Positions 44,565-53,032 of a stretch of DNA of 64,000 nucleotides are shown here, in pieces (positions within the stretch are counted from its first letter, which is position 1; each line of letters opens with the position of its first letter). Under the pieces are notes generated by a model. The model saw only the letters and a program-made list of their open reading frames with translations, searched no databases and was not told where the DNA came from. The DNA comes from an uncultured Opitutia bacterium (GTDB lineage Bacteria; Verrucomicrobiota; Verrucomicrobiia; Opitutales; UBA953). The position numbers and the translations under genes are program-made. The DNA is taken from positions 118,161-182,160 of the forward strand of contig CAIOAN010000003.1 in NCBI GenBank assembly GCA_903855995.1. Direction: 5' to 3'.

Positions 44565-45929
44565 TTAAGCAATGAAGGCCTTTAAGCGGGCGAGGGTGGT
44601 GTCGCGGCCGAGCACGCGGAGGACGCCGAGGAGGTGGGCACCGCCGCCCTGGCCGGAGGCAGCGAAGCGAGCCGGTGCGAAGTAGTCGGTGGGCTTGCGT
44701 TCGTTCGCAGCGCCGACGGCGGCGAAGGCGGCTTCAAGTGCCGGCTCCGTCCATGCGGCGGCTTCGAGCGCGGGCAGCAGCTCGCGGATGCGCGCGACTG
44801 GGTCGCCGCCCTTCTTGGTGAGGTTAGCCATCGCGCCTTCGTCCTTCTTGAAGTCGTCCGTGAAGAAGAAGCCCATGAACTCAGGGAGATGTTCGAGCGA
44901 AATGACCTTCTCCTGGACGATGCCCAGGACCTCAGCGAGACGTGTGTCGGAGACTGAGGCGTCGACGACTTTGGTCTCGAGTAGGATTGGTCGGGCGAGC
45001 GTGGCGAATTCGGCGGCGGGCAGGGTGCGGAGCGTCTGCGCGTTGATGTGGGACATCTTCCGCTCGTCGAAGCGGGCGTTGGACTGGTGCACGGCGGAGA
45101 TCTCGAACTGCTTGATGATTTCTTCGATGGGCAGCACCTCCTTGCCGTCGGCGGGTGTCCAGCCGAGCAGGCAAAGGTAATTGCGGACGGCGGCGGGCAG
45201 GTAGCGTCGCTGCTGGTATTCCTCGATCAGGGCGCCCTTGTCGCGCTTCGACATCTTGCCCGGTCCGTCGGTCTTCAGGATGAGCGGGATGTGGCCGTAC
45301 ATGGGTGGTTTGGCGCCGAAAGCCTTGAAGATCTCAAGGTGTTTCGATGTGTTGGAGAGGTGGTCTTCGCCGCGGATCACGTGGGTGATCTTCATCTCGA
45401 TATCGTCGACGACGTTGACGAAGTGGAACACCGGCTCGCCGTTGGAGCGGAAGATGACGAAGTCACGATCTTCGACGCGGGCGACCTGTCCGCGGACCAT
45501 GTCGTGCAGCACCATCGGGGCGGCGTCGACTTTCTCGTAATCCTTCTTCAGGTGTTCGTCATAGGCGGCGGAGCGGGCGCCTTCGAGGCGCAGCCACCAG
45601 GCGCCGTCTTTTTCGTAGGCACGGCCCTTGGCGGCGAGCTCCTGGAGCTTGGCCTTATAGAGTTCCGTGCGTTGCGACTGGAAGTACGGACCGAAGTCGC
45701 CGCCGACCTCGGGGCCTTCATCCCAATCCATGCCCAGCCAGCGCATTGAGTCGAAGATCACCTTCAGGAATGCGTCCGAGTTGCGTTCCTTGTCGGTGTC
45801 TTCGATGCGGAGGATGAACTTGCCACCCGTGTGGCGGGCGTAGAGCCAGTTAAATAGGGCCGTGCGGGCGCTTCCGATGTGGAAGAAGCCGGTGGGGCTG
45901 GGAGCGAAGCGGACGCGGACCTGAGACAT
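44565..45929 (-). CDS. gltX: Glutamyl-tRNA synthetase
   Basis: A 454-residue class I synthetase that charges tRNA-Glu. The catalytic motifs are [22 protein letters not shown] (HIGH-type, here HIGS) and [14 protein letters not shown] (KMSKS-type). The editing-free GluRS layout continues with the [14 protein letters not shown] segment and a helical anticodon-binding C-terminus. The ATG at 45929 opens the conserved N-terminus; the frame is open upstream to 46031 through a C-rich leader (on the sense strand) that is not conserved as protein. It is slightly shorter than many bacterial GluRS proteins, which have 470-500 residues. The adjacent glnS starts 7 bp downstream. Confidence 0.96.
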   Translation of the reverse strand: MSQVRVRFAPSPTGFFHIGSARTALFNWLYARHTGGKFILRIEDTDKERNSDAFLKVIFDSMRWLGMDWDEGPEVGGDFGPYFQSQRTELYKAKLQELAAKGRAYEKDGAWWLRLEGARSAAYDEHLKKDYEKVDAAPMVLHDMVRGQVARVEDRDFVIFRSNGEPVFHFVNVVDDIEMKITHVIRGEDHLSNTSKHLEIFKAFGAKPPMYGHIPLILKTDGPGKMSKRDKGALIEEYQQRRYLPAAVRNYLCLLGWTPADGKEVLPIEEIIKQFEISAVHQSNARFDERKMSHINAQTLRTLPAAEFATLARPILLETKVVDASVSDTRLAEVLGIVQEKVISLEHLPEFMGFFFTDDFKKDEGAMANLTKKGGDPVARIRELLPALEAAAWTEPALEAAFAAVGAANERKPTDYFAPARFAASGQGGGAHLLGVLRVLGRDTTLARLKAFIA

Positions 45930-46031
45930 GGATAAAGGAGGATAAGGAGGGCCGGAGGGCCCGAAGGGAAGGCGTAAGGGGGGAGGGCGGATAGGGCAAG
46001 AAGGGAGGGTGTGGGTGAGCCTTGGAGGCAC

Positions 46032-46059
46032 AAAAAAGGACAGGGGTTGGCCTGTCCTT
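46032..46059 (-). terminator. Rho-independent terminator after the SurA/PpiD-like gene
   Basis: On the - strand, a 9-bp perfect stem AAGGACAGG / CCTGTCCTT closes a 6-base loop and runs into a T-tract. It lies about 22 bases after the stop codon at 46082, ending that gene's transcript before gltX. Confidence 0.88.
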
Positions 46060-46081
46060 CGGGTGCCCTTTGGGGTTGGGC

Positions 46082-47683
46082 TTACTTGGTGCCTTCGACT
46101 TCGGGCGGAGCGGTCAGATCGTGCAGGAGGCCGATGCCCGTGAAGTAGGCGTTGCGCTGAGAGACGCGCTGGGCGAAGACCCGGCTTTCTTCGACGCCCG
46201 TATTGTCCTTCGGGATTTCGGTCTTGGCCGGGCGGATGAAGACGTAGTCGCCCTTGGCGGTGCGGATGCCTGCGGTGATCCTGCCGACGCCGGCGGCTTC
46301 GATGAGCAGGCCGGTGTTCTCGTTGGTGCCCGTGAGGGCTTCCGGTACGGAGTAGACCGTAAACGCGGCGGGCGAGGAGAAGGCGAGGCCGTGGGCCTTG
46401 GCGCTGTCGCCGAAGGATTTCTTGGCGGTGATGTCATCTTGGATGGCCTTGCTGAGTTTGGTGATTTCGTCGTTCAGCAGGCGGTTGCGCACGTTGTTCT
46501 TCCAATTGTCGACGGCTTTGGCCTTCACTTCGTCGTAGGTCGGGAGGCGGTCCGGCGTGCGCTTGTTGAGGAGGACGAAGACCGCGGAGCCTTCGCTGCG
46601 GTAGACTTCGGTGCGCCATTCCTTCTCGTTTAATTCCCCGGCCACGCGCAGGGCTTCGGTGGGAATCTTGGCGATGGTCGGGGCGCTGGTGACGTCGAAC
46701 TCGGGGATGGCGGTGAGCTGGGCGCCCTTTGCCTTAAGCCAGGCGGCGAGATCTTTGTTGTCGGCCTTCGTACTTTCGACCGAGAATTTTTCGGCGAGTT
46801 CGTCGGAGATCTGGCCGGCGAGGTTGGTCACGGCGCGTTCGGCGCGGACGGCCTTTTCGAGCTCAGCGCGCTTGGCGAGGGCCTGTTCCTTGACCTTGCC
46901 GGTCTCGAACTTGAATTTGTCGGCGAGGTTGTAGCCCATGTTGATGACTTCGTCATCGGAGACCGGGGCGGTGTCGGGAGCGGGTGAGGAGAAGATTGCG
47001 GCGGTCACGGCGACGCGGGCCGGAAGGCGGTAGGTCTCCTTATTGGCTTCGAAGGCCTCTTTGACCTTCGTTTCTTCGACTTTGATCTCGGGCTTGAATT
47101 TCTCGGAAGCGAAGGTGGCCACGTCGACGGTCCACTGGGTGCGTTCGCGGTCGAGGATGCGTTTGATCTGGCTGGCGGTGGCGTGGCCGGTGCCCGAGAG
47201 GGTCGTCACGGCCTTATTGATGCGCCAGGTGTCCTTGATGTAGGTCTCGAAGCGGGCGCGGGTCTCGAGGTCGGACGCGTTGAGCTGCTTAGAGGCGAAG
47301 TCGATGAACTTATTGACCGCATCGGGGGACGTCTTGCCGTCGGGGCCGGTGGTGGCCTGGCCGGCGATTTTCCGGATCTCGGCCTCGGAAGGATTAGGGA
47401 TGCCCAGGGCATCGGCGAGGCTCAGCTCGGCGACGCGCTGCATGAGGCCATTGTTATCCATGCGCTGGCCGGTCATCTGCGCGAAGAAGGTCGCGTCGCG
47501 GAAGCGTGAGCGCACGGCCGGGTCATTGAGATCGACGCCTTGGTACATGTAGGAGCCGGTGCCCTTGAGGGCGCCACGGCCGGCGAAGCCGTAAAAGACG
47601 AAGGAGACGACCACGATCACCAGCAGGAAGCCGAAGATCAGACGGTGGTGCTTGCCGGTGGCGTTCTGGAGCCAGGTAATCAT
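46082..47683 (-). CDS. SurA/PpiD-like periplasmic chaperone anchored in the inner membrane
   Basis: A 533-residue protein. One N-terminal transmembrane helix (RLIFGFLLVIVVVSFVFYGFAG, residues about 14-36) leads into a SurA-N-like helical domain (about 60-190). Long helical linkers follow (VEETKVKEAFEANKETYRLP), then a C-terminal part with WRTEVYRSEGSAVFVLLNKRTPDRLPTYDEVKAK, which is the PpiD/SurA end region. I see no clear PPIC parvulin domain with its catalytic residues, so it may be a chaperone without isomerase activity. It assists folding of outer-membrane or secreted proteins. A strong terminator follows. It diverges from folA across a 95-bp gap. Confidence 0.82.
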   Translation of the reverse strand: MITWLQNATGKHHRLIFGFLLVIVVVSFVFYGFAGRGALKGTGSYMYQGVDLNDPAVRSRFRDATFFAQMTGQRMDNNGLMQRVAELSLADALGIPNPSEAEIRKIAGQATTGPDGKTSPDAVNKFIDFASKQLNASDLETRARFETYIKDTWRINKAVTTLSGTGHATASQIKRILDRERTQWTVDVATFASEKFKPEIKVEETKVKEAFEANKETYRLPARVAVTAAIFSSPAPDTAPVSDDEVINMGYNLADKFKFETGKVKEQALAKRAELEKAVRAERAVTNLAGQISDELAEKFSVESTKADNKDLAAWLKAKGAQLTAIPEFDVTSAPTIAKIPTEALRVAGELNEKEWRTEVYRSEGSAVFVLLNKRTPDRLPTYDEVKAKAVDNWKNNVRNRLLNDEITKLSKAIQDDITAKKSFGDSAKAHGLAFSSPAAFTVYSVPEALTGTNENTGLLIEAAGVGRITAGIRTAKGDYVFIRPAKTEIPKDNTGVEESRVFAQRVSQRNAYFTGIGLLHDLTAPPEVEGTK

Positions 47684-47778
47684 CCGGTCAACTTGCCTAG
47701 CCCTTTGGCGGGTGTCAATCAGTCCAGCGGCCCGCCCCGGCGCTTGCGTCCGACCGGGTTATTCACAAGCCTTTCGGC

Positions 47779-48273
47779 GTGGCTAAACCCCTTCAATGTA
47801 TCGTCGCCGTGGCCCGCAATGGGGTCATCGGGGCGGCGGGGAAACTGCCTTGGCACATTCCGGAGGACTTGGCGTGGTTCATGGATCAGACCGCCGGGGG
47901 CGTCATGATCGAGGGACCGGCGTGTTATGCGGAGCTGGGCCGAGCCCTCCCGGGGCGCGGGACCGTGGTCGTCTCACGTGATTCGTCTAAATCCTTTCCC
48001 GGCGCCGAGCAGGCGACGTCCTTGGCGGAGGCGATTATTATCGCCGAGCGCATGGACCGGTGGGCCGGGCCGACGTGGATTGCCGGTGGAGAGCGTATCT
48101 ACGCCGAAGGGCTGCCGCTCTGCGACCGGCTTTATATTACGCTTATAGACCGTGATTTCGAGGGCGACCGTTTCTTTCCGTCTGATTGGCAGTGTTATTT
48201 TAACCAGCTCGTTTCATCGAAGGAGGGGATGGTGGATGGGTTGAGGTATCGGTTTGAAATCTGGGAGCGGTAA
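47779..48273 (+). CDS. folA: Dihydrofolate reductase
   Basis: A 164-residue enzyme reducing dihydrofolate with NADPH. The motifs are IVAVARNGVIGAAGKLPWHIPEDLAWF (substrate and cofactor site with the catalytic acidic residue in PEDL), GPACYAELGRALPGR, VVVSRD, and IAGGERIYAEGLPLCDRLYIT with the GG loop. Where most enzymes have the active-site phrase MGRxTxES, this protein has MIEGPACYAEL, an unusual substitution that may matter for antifolate binding. The start is GTG at 47779, the only start in frame near the conserved N-terminus. A long palindrome spans the stop codon. Confidence 0.92.
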   Translation: MAKPLQCIVAVARNGVIGAAGKLPWHIPEDLAWFMDQTAGGVMIEGPACYAELGRALPGRGTVVVSRDSSKSFPGAEQATSLAEAIIIAERMDRWAGPTWIAGGERIYAEGLPLCDRLYITLIDRDFEGDRFFPSDWQCYFNQLVSSKEGMVDGLRYRFEIWER

Positions 48274-48292
48274 GCGCCCCCAGATTTCAAAC
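48252..48292. repeat. 14-bp perfect inverted repeat spanning the folA stop codon
   Basis: GTTTGAAATCTGGG (48252-48265) is perfectly reverse-complemented at 48279-48292; the 13-base loop contains the TAA stop and a further GCG/CGC pairing. It would fold into a long hairpin at the mRNA 3' end. No T-run follows, so it is an atypical terminator or a stability element. Confidence 0.6.
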
Positions 48293-48653
48293 GGGGGAAC
48301 TCCTGCGAAGCAGGGCGCGGCTGACACCGCGAGGGGACATGTGGGCACGGGTGGCTGAATTCAAGGGGAGGCCCGGAACCGGAAATGATGCTTCGGTCAT
48401 GTGTCCCAAGTAATGATCCGGTCTCTGGATCCCCTTTGAGTTATGGCTCGAGGTAGGGGCGCGACGGCGTTGCGTCCGCTGATTTGTTCCGCCACCTGCC
48501 ACCTGATGCTGCCACCCGCCCCCTGAAACGAATACCGCGATGTCGTGACGCGGTCCCGACCTTACCATGTCCCCGTGCCAGCGAAACCCGTGTCCCCTCG
48601 AGACTATGCGTGATTTGGCTCCCATGGGTCGCCCAATCACGCATAGTCTCCCC
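48293..48653. other. Gap between folA and the CE15 gene; no gene seen
   Basis: The gap holds no convincing ORF; overlapping frames lack any conserved motif. It contains a G-rich repeat copy near 48333-48350, a reverse-complemented relative at 48564-48579, the short direct repeat GCCACC (around 48490-48520), and a 16-bp perfect inverted repeat at 48600-48650. The region is structured but of unknown role. Confidence 0.5.
48600..48650 (+). promoter_or_regulatory. 16-bp perfect inverted repeat just before the CE15 start
   Basis: GAGACTATGCGTGATT (48600-48615) is reverse-complemented at 48635-48650, three bases before the ATG at 48654. The 19-base loop allows a stable hairpin. It could mask translation initiation, serve as an operator, or act as a terminator without a T-run. 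Confidence 0.45.
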
Positions 48654-49925
48654 ATGCTGCTCCCCCTGCTCCTATTGGCCGCGATTCCGCCGACGATTTC
48701 CGAGGAGGCGAAGGTGCCGCCGTACACCTTGCCTGATCCGCTCGTATGCGCGGACGGACGTAAGGTGACCGACGCCAAGATGTGGAACGAAGTTCGCCGA
48801 CCGGAAGTCTTCCGCCTCGTCGAAGAGAACATGTTCGGCCGCACGCCGGATACGTCGAAGATGCAGGCCGCGGCGGTGACGGAAATCCGCGAGCAATCCA
48901 AGGATGCTTTCGGCGGCAAGGCGACACGCACCCAGTTCAAGGTGTGGCCGATTGGCAAGAAGGGCCCATCTTTCGACCTCTTGCTCTATGTGCCGAATGC
49001 CGTGAAGGGGCCGGCGCCGGTGTTCGTAGGGCTTAATTTTGGCGGCAATCACACCACCACCGAGGATCCGGCGGTCTTCGCTCCGACGACCTGGGTTTCG
49101 AAGCAATGGGCGCTGAAGGGCACCACGCACGCGGATCCGGCCTTACGCGGCGGTCAGGCACGTCGCTGGGAAATCGAGCTGTTGCTCGAGCGTGGTTACG
49201 CCACGGCCATCGCTTACTACGGCGATTTCGAGGCCGATTATCCTGAGGGTTGGAAGGAAGGTTTCCGCGCGGCGATTTCACCAGAGGGCCTGAACACGCA
49301 ATGGAAAGACGGGGAATGGGCCGCCATTGGCTGCTGGGCTTGGGGGTTGTCGCGAATGCTCGACGTGCTTGAAAAAGTCCCGGCCATCGACGCCAAGCGG
49401 GCCGCGGTGCACGGACATTCCCGACTTGGCAAGGCCTCGCTCTGGGCGGGGGCGCAGGATCAGCGTTTCGCTTTGGTCATCTCCAATGATTCCGGCTGCG
49501 GCGGTGCCGCGCTCAACAAACGCATTTTTGGCGAGACGGTCGGCGTCATCACCGGGCATTACAAGGGCCGTGGTTTCCCGCATTGGTTCACCGCCCGTTT
49601 CGAAACTTTTTCCGAGCGCGAGGAATTCCTGCCGCTCGACTCCCATTACTTGCTCGCACTGGCCGCGCCGCGCCCGTTGTACGTCGCAAGCGCCAAGGAG
49701 GACAGCTGGGCCGATCCGGTCGGCGAGTTTCTCGGCGCGGTGAACGCCGATCCCGTTTACCATGTCCTCGGGCAACCCGGACTGGGCACGAAGGAATACC
49801 CGCCGCTCAGCAGGTCGGTCGGCAAGACCGTGGGCTATCACGTACGTCCCGGCGTCCACGATATCTTGGCCGAAGATTGGAAGAATTACGCCGATTTCGC
49901 CGATCGCGTGATGCCTGCGAAATAA
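48654..49925 (+). CDS. Glucuronoyl esterase-like (CE15) secreted hydrolase
   Basis: A 423-residue exported hydrolase. A short signal (LLPLLLLAAIPPTIS) precedes TLPDPLVCADGRKVTDAKMWNEVRRPEVFRL. The nucleophile motif GHSRLGK (Ser near residue 256) is the CE15 GxSRxGK signature. Downstream are SNDSGCGGAALNKR and PLDSHYLLALAAPRPLYVASAKEDSWADP, and a C-terminal PGVHDI with the catalytic His. Members cleave ester links between lignin and glucuronoxylan or act on related glucuronate esters. The ATG at 48654 begins the signal; the frame is open further upstream without support. It fits the window's polysaccharide-degrading set and is followed by tRNA-Arg. Confidence 0.86.
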   Translation: MLLPLLLLAAIPPTISEEAKVPPYTLPDPLVCADGRKVTDAKMWNEVRRPEVFRLVEENMFGRTPDTSKMQAAAVTEIREQSKDAFGGKATRTQFKVWPIGKKGPSFDLLLYVPNAVKGPAPVFVGLNFGGNHTTTEDPAVFAPTTWVSKQWALKGTTHADPALRGGQARRWEIELLLERGYATAIAYYGDFEADYPEGWKEGFRAAISPEGLNTQWKDGEWAAIGCWAWGLSRMLDVLEKVPAIDAKRAAVHGHSRLGKASLWAGAQDQRFALVISNDSGCGGAALNKRIFGETVGVITGHYKGRGFPHWFTARFETFSEREEFLPLDSHYLLALAAPRPLYVASAKEDSWADPVGEFLGAVNADPVYHVLGQPGLGTKEYPPLSRSVGKTVGYHVRPGVHDILAEDWKNYADFADRVMPAK

Positions 49926-49994
49926 GCCGGCGGGGGATGGTCGTCTCGGGAAGGATTGACTAACCATCAATTCGGAGGAATTTACCTGCTTCAC

Positions 49995-50069
49995 GCTCCT
50001 GTATTTCAATGGATAGAATGCTAGCCTCCGAAGCCGGCGATTTGGGTTCGACTCCCAACGGGAGCACCA
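49995..50069 (+). tRNA. tRNA-Arg(CCG), atypical
   Basis: A 75-nt gene including CCA. The acceptor GCTCCTG pairs with CGGGAGC (one wobble). The T arm is TTGGG-TTCGACT-CCCAA, perfectly paired, and the anticodon loop CTCCGAA holds CCG, reading CGG. The D stem has only three good pairs and the anticodon stem has a central A-C mismatch (CTAGC against GCCGG). The conserved loops are intact, so I keep it as a tRNA, perhaps weakly stable. Confidence 0.8.
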
Positions 50070-50075
50070 CTTTGG

Positions 50076-50119
50076 CGCGAGCCTAGCTCGCGATTAATAG
50101 GGGTAGGGGTTGGGGTAGG
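50076..50119. repeat. Small hairpin plus orphan G-rich (quadruplex-capable) copy
   Basis: After the tRNA a 7-3-7 hairpin (CGCGAGC / GCTCGCG, 50076-50092) is followed by GGGGTAGGGGTTGGGGTAGG at 50100-50119. The latter belongs to the C-rich-leader family, but no gene start adjoins it, unlike the other copies. Confidence 0.45.
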
Positions 50120-50216
50120 CGCGCCACCGCGTGCTGCCCTAGCGGGGGTGCACGATGAAACGCACCCTTACCTCTGGTTCGTCCTCAGGCCGCTTTTCCC
50201 CGCTTGCGGCAGGCTG

Positions 50217-51455
50217 TCAGGCTGCCGCTTCCCGGTTCATTCCGCGCCGTCCCCATACAATGACGATGCAGCCGATGACGGCGTAGGCACAGGCGGAGCT
50301 GAAGAGCACCGGGCGGACGCCGAAGTGATCGGCAAACCATCCCATGATAAGACCCGCGAAGGGAAGGAAGCCGAAGAAACTCAGCCCGGCGATGGCCGAG
50401 ACGCGTCCGCGGATTTCTTCTGGCGAGCGCTCCTGCACGATTGTGTTAGCCAGTCCGACCAGCGTCGAGACGCCGAAGGCCAGGCAGGTCAGCGTGCAGG
50501 CCGCCCAGATGAAGACGTCGGCTTTGCTCAGGCTGATCAGCGCTCCGCAGATGATTACCATCGTCATCGCGATGACTGTTTGCCGGGCCGCCCGCGGCAG
50601 GAACATGATGCCAATCGAGCCGATCACTGAACCGATACCGGAGCTAAACATGAGCAGCCCCATGTGCTGGGCATCGAGTTTGAGGACATGTTGGCCGTAG
50701 ATTGGCAGTAACATGATCATCGTCGGGAAGACGAAGAGGGTGTTCGTCGCCAGCAGGGTCACCATGGCGAAGCTGGTGGGGTCGTTGCGTAGGTGTTGGA
50801 AGCCCGCGCCCATCCCGCCTTGACGTTTCTCTTCCTGCTCCTGCGTGCCTTTCGGGCGAGGCGGCAGTGTCGCCAGCGCGATCATCAGGGCGAGGAACGA
50901 GACCGCATTGATGTAGAAGGCCCATTGGGCGCCGAGTGAACCAACTAGGAAGCCAGCGATAGCGGGGCCGACGAGGCGGGTGCCGTGGAAGACGGCACGG
51001 TCGACGGCGATGGCGCGGGCGACGTGTTCTTTGCCGACGAGTTCGGGGACGATGGCGGCGGCGGCGGGCATCTCGAAGGAACTGGAGACACCCAGCAGGG
51101 TTGCGCAGACGATCACATGCCACATCTGGAGCTGGTTCTGCGCGATGAGCGTACCCATGACGATGGCGAAGGCGATCTGCGCAAGTTGGCACGCCTGCAG
51201 AATGAAACGCTTATCGTATTTATCGGCGTACATGCCACCGATACGGAAGAGGATCAACATCGGCAGGCCGCCGGCAAAATTAACCGCAGCGATGGCTAGG
51301 CTGCTGCCCGTGAGGCCGGCCATCACCCAGCCCTGTGCCATCGCCTGCATCCAAGTGCCCGTCATCGAGATCCCCTCGCCGAGCATATACCGGATAAACG
51401 GACCGTTCGGGAAACGCGCGGCCGGGGTGGCAGGAGTAGCAGCGGGTTCGATCAT
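50217..51455 (-). CDS. MFS transporter (TetA/EntS-like MFS_3 group)
   Basis: A 412-residue inner-membrane exporter with about twelve hydrophobic helices. The N-terminal NGPFIRYMLGEGISMTGTWMQAMAQGW, the loop motif GGMYADKYDKR (the MFS GxxxDrxxRr position) and the later GRVSAIAGLSFFGFLPFAGLIMGWFADHFG fit the MFS_3 exporters that carry siderophores or drugs. Its substrate is unknown. It lies alone on the - strand, separated from the SGNH gene by 98 bp, and a short imperfect inverted repeat flanks it (50123-50140 and 51514-51531). Confidence 0.9.
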   Translation of the reverse strand: MIEPAATPATPAARFPNGPFIRYMLGEGISMTGTWMQAMAQGWVMAGLTGSSLAIAAVNFAGGLPMLILFRIGGMYADKYDKRFILQACQLAQIAFAIVMGTLIAQNQLQMWHVIVCATLLGVSSSFEMPAAAAIVPELVGKEHVARAIAVDRAVFHGTRLVGPAIAGFLVGSLGAQWAFYINAVSFLALMIALATLPPRPKGTQEQEEKRQGGMGAGFQHLRNDPTSFAMVTLLATNTLFVFPTMIMLLPIYGQHVLKLDAQHMGLLMFSSGIGSVIGSIGIMFLPRAARQTVIAMTMVIICGALISLSKADVFIWAACTLTCLAFGVSTLVGLANTIVQERSPEEIRGRVSAIAGLSFFGFLPFAGLIMGWFADHFGVRPVLFSSACAYAVIGCIVIVWGRRGMNREAAA

Positions 51456-51553
51456 CGGCGATGCAAAGTTGGGGACAATGCCTCAAAGTGCAAAGGGAAT
51501 GGTGTTGTTAGACCTAGGGCAGTACGCGGTGCTGCCCCTGCCTCGCTGGCGGC

Positions 51554-52261
51554 CTACCTTTTATACGCCGCTTCCGTCGCCTGCCAGGCGGCGTCGACCG
51601 CCGGCTTCAGCACGCTGGCGATGGCCTTGTAGCCGGCGACGTCGGGGTGCAGGTTGTCTTTCAGGTAACTGCCGGGCTTGCCTTCGCCGCTGGGCAGGTT
51701 GAGCGCGGGGTTGATGTCGACGTAGAAAAGATTCTTCCCTTCTTTGCAGATCTGCGCGAGCAGGCGGTTATATTCGTCGAGCTGGGCCCACTTGGCCTTG
51801 CGCGAAGGGGCGCGGGTGGTGGCGATGAAGACGAAGGCGCAATCAGGATTTTCCTTACGGACGCGGGCGATGTATTCGCGGATGCGGCCGATCGGGGCTT
51901 CGGGTTCGTCGCCGGCGTTCACGTCGTTTCCGCCGCACTGGTAGGCGATCACGCGCGGGTGATAGGGCAAGGTGATGCGATCCATGTAGCCGAGGACTTC
52001 GGTCGTGTAGGAGCCGCCAAAACCGCGGTTAATCACCGGGTAGGGCTTCATCTCGTCGGCGACGTTCTTCCACATGCGGAGCGTGCTGGCGCCGCTGAAG
52101 AGCAGGGCGTGCTGGGGCGGAGGGTTGGCCTTATCGGCGGCTTCGAAGGCGGCGATATCCTTGGCCATGCGCAGTGGCTGCTGGGCTAGCGGTACATGGG
52201 GCTTGGCGCCGTCGGCGGCGAAGGCGGAGACGGCGAGGAGGCAGGCGAGGAGGAGTTTCAT
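51554..52261 (-). CDS. Secreted SGNH hydrolase
   Basis: A 235-residue exported hydrolase. The signal peptide is LLLACLLAVSAFA. SGNH blocks are ALLFSGASTLRMWKNV (nucleophile Ser), INRGFGGSYTTEV (Gly), YQCGGNDVNAGD (Asn) and DNLHPDVAGY (Asp-His). It is similar in pattern to the protein at 35919-36638, and may act on acetylated glycans. The ATG at 52261 starts the signal peptide; the frame continues upstream only through a C-rich leader. The 98-bp gap to the MFS gene holds one flank of the inverted repeat. Confidence 0.86.
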   Translation of the reverse strand: MKLLLACLLAVSAFAADGAKPHVPLAQQPLRMAKDIAAFEAADKANPPPQHALLFSGASTLRMWKNVADEMKPYPVINRGFGGSYTTEVLGYMDRITLPYHPRVIAYQCGGNDVNAGDEPEAPIGRIREYIARVRKENPDCAFVFIATTRAPSRKAKWAQLDEYNRLLAQICKEGKNLFYVDINPALNLPSGEGKPGSYLKDNLHPDVAGYKAIASVLKPAVDAAWQATEAAYKR

Positions 52262-52270
52262 CGGAGAGAG

Positions 52271-52292
52271 GGGGCAGGGGTTGGGGTAGGGG
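52271..52292 (-). promoter_or_regulatory. C-rich leader element (four G4 runs on the + strand)
   Basis: The + strand has four GGGG runs separated by CA, TT and TA, an ideal quadruplex pattern, 9 bases upstream of the SGNH start at 52261. The sense strand is C-rich, as at 5193-5219 and 20061-20095. Confidence 0.45.
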
Positions 52293-52585
52293 TAGGAAAG
52301 GCAAAGGACGGAGGAGGGCAAGAGGACTTGAGGACAAGTGGGCATGAGGGCCGGAGGTAAGGAGGGACAAATGCCAGCTGTATGCGGTAAGCGGTTGGGA
52401 GTGCCGCAAGCAGAGGGAGGATGGAAGTCGGACGGCTTGCTCCGGGTGTCAGGCTCGATAGCCCATCACCCGGCCCACGATTTTCTATCCGCTAACCGCC
52501 CGCCGCTATCCGCTAGGTCCTGCTTTTGGTTTTTGTCTTTCCTCTGTCATCCGGCATCGGTCATCTTTCATCTATCTTCCCTCCC
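52293..52585. other. Gap between the SGNH gene and the DUF5069 gene; no gene seen
   Basis: Nothing here looks coding. It holds a copy of the dispersed G-rich repeat (about 52330-52352), two copies of the word TATCCGCTA, and a TC-rich stretch before the DUF5069 start. Confidence 0.5.
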
Positions 52586-53032
52586 ATGCCTACCGTCCCC
52601 GGTCTCCTCAGCCCCTACGAAGCCGTCCGCGGCTTCGTTTACCTCCCTCGCCTCGTCTCGAAAATCCGGCTCCATGCCGCGGGTCAGCTGCATGCAGATT
52701 TCGTCAATAATCTCGGCAAGGCTTTCGATGACCGGTGCTGCCAGTATCTTGGTATCAAATATGACGAACTGCGCGTGTGGGTGCTGCAGAATCCTGCCGC
52801 GACGCCGGACGAGATCCTCGCCTGGGCCGAATCGAAGGGCCGGAAGATTTCCACGAACGACATCGAGATCTGGAATGGTTTCATGACCAAGCGCGGCTGG
52901 CGCGACGAGGCCAACGAGGTGCTCGTGCGTCGTCTAAAGGAAAACGGTCTCACGGCTGAAGCAGGCGTGGATACGATGTTTGACTACATCGAAGTCGACG
53001 AAGGTCGAACTGCGCGCCGCCAAGCGCTCTGA
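52586..53032 (+). CDS. DUF5069 domain protein
   Basis: A 148-residue cytoplasmic protein of the DUF5069 family, common in Verrucomicrobia. The family phrases are LSPYEAVRGFVYLPRLVSKIRLHAAGQL and DRCCQYLGIKYDELRVWV, then EILAWAESKGRKISTNDIEIWNGFMTKRGWRDEAN. The function of the family is unknown. The ATG at 52586 is chosen because the conserved start begins there; upstream frame is TC-rich leader. The stop codon is directly adjacent to the convergent thiL stop, with no bases between them. Confidence 0.85.
   Translation: MPTVPGLLSPYEAVRGFVYLPRLVSKIRLHAAGQLHADFVNNLGKAFDDRCCQYLGIKYDELRVWVLQNPAATPDEILAWAESKGRKISTNDIEIWNGFMTKRGWRDEANEVLVRRLKENGLTAEAGVDTMFDYIEVDEGRTARRQAL

Noticed and set aside
48287..48958. 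223-codon - strand frame between folA and the CE15 gene
   Set aside because: It overlaps the CE15 gene and repeated intergenic words; composition is not gene-like.
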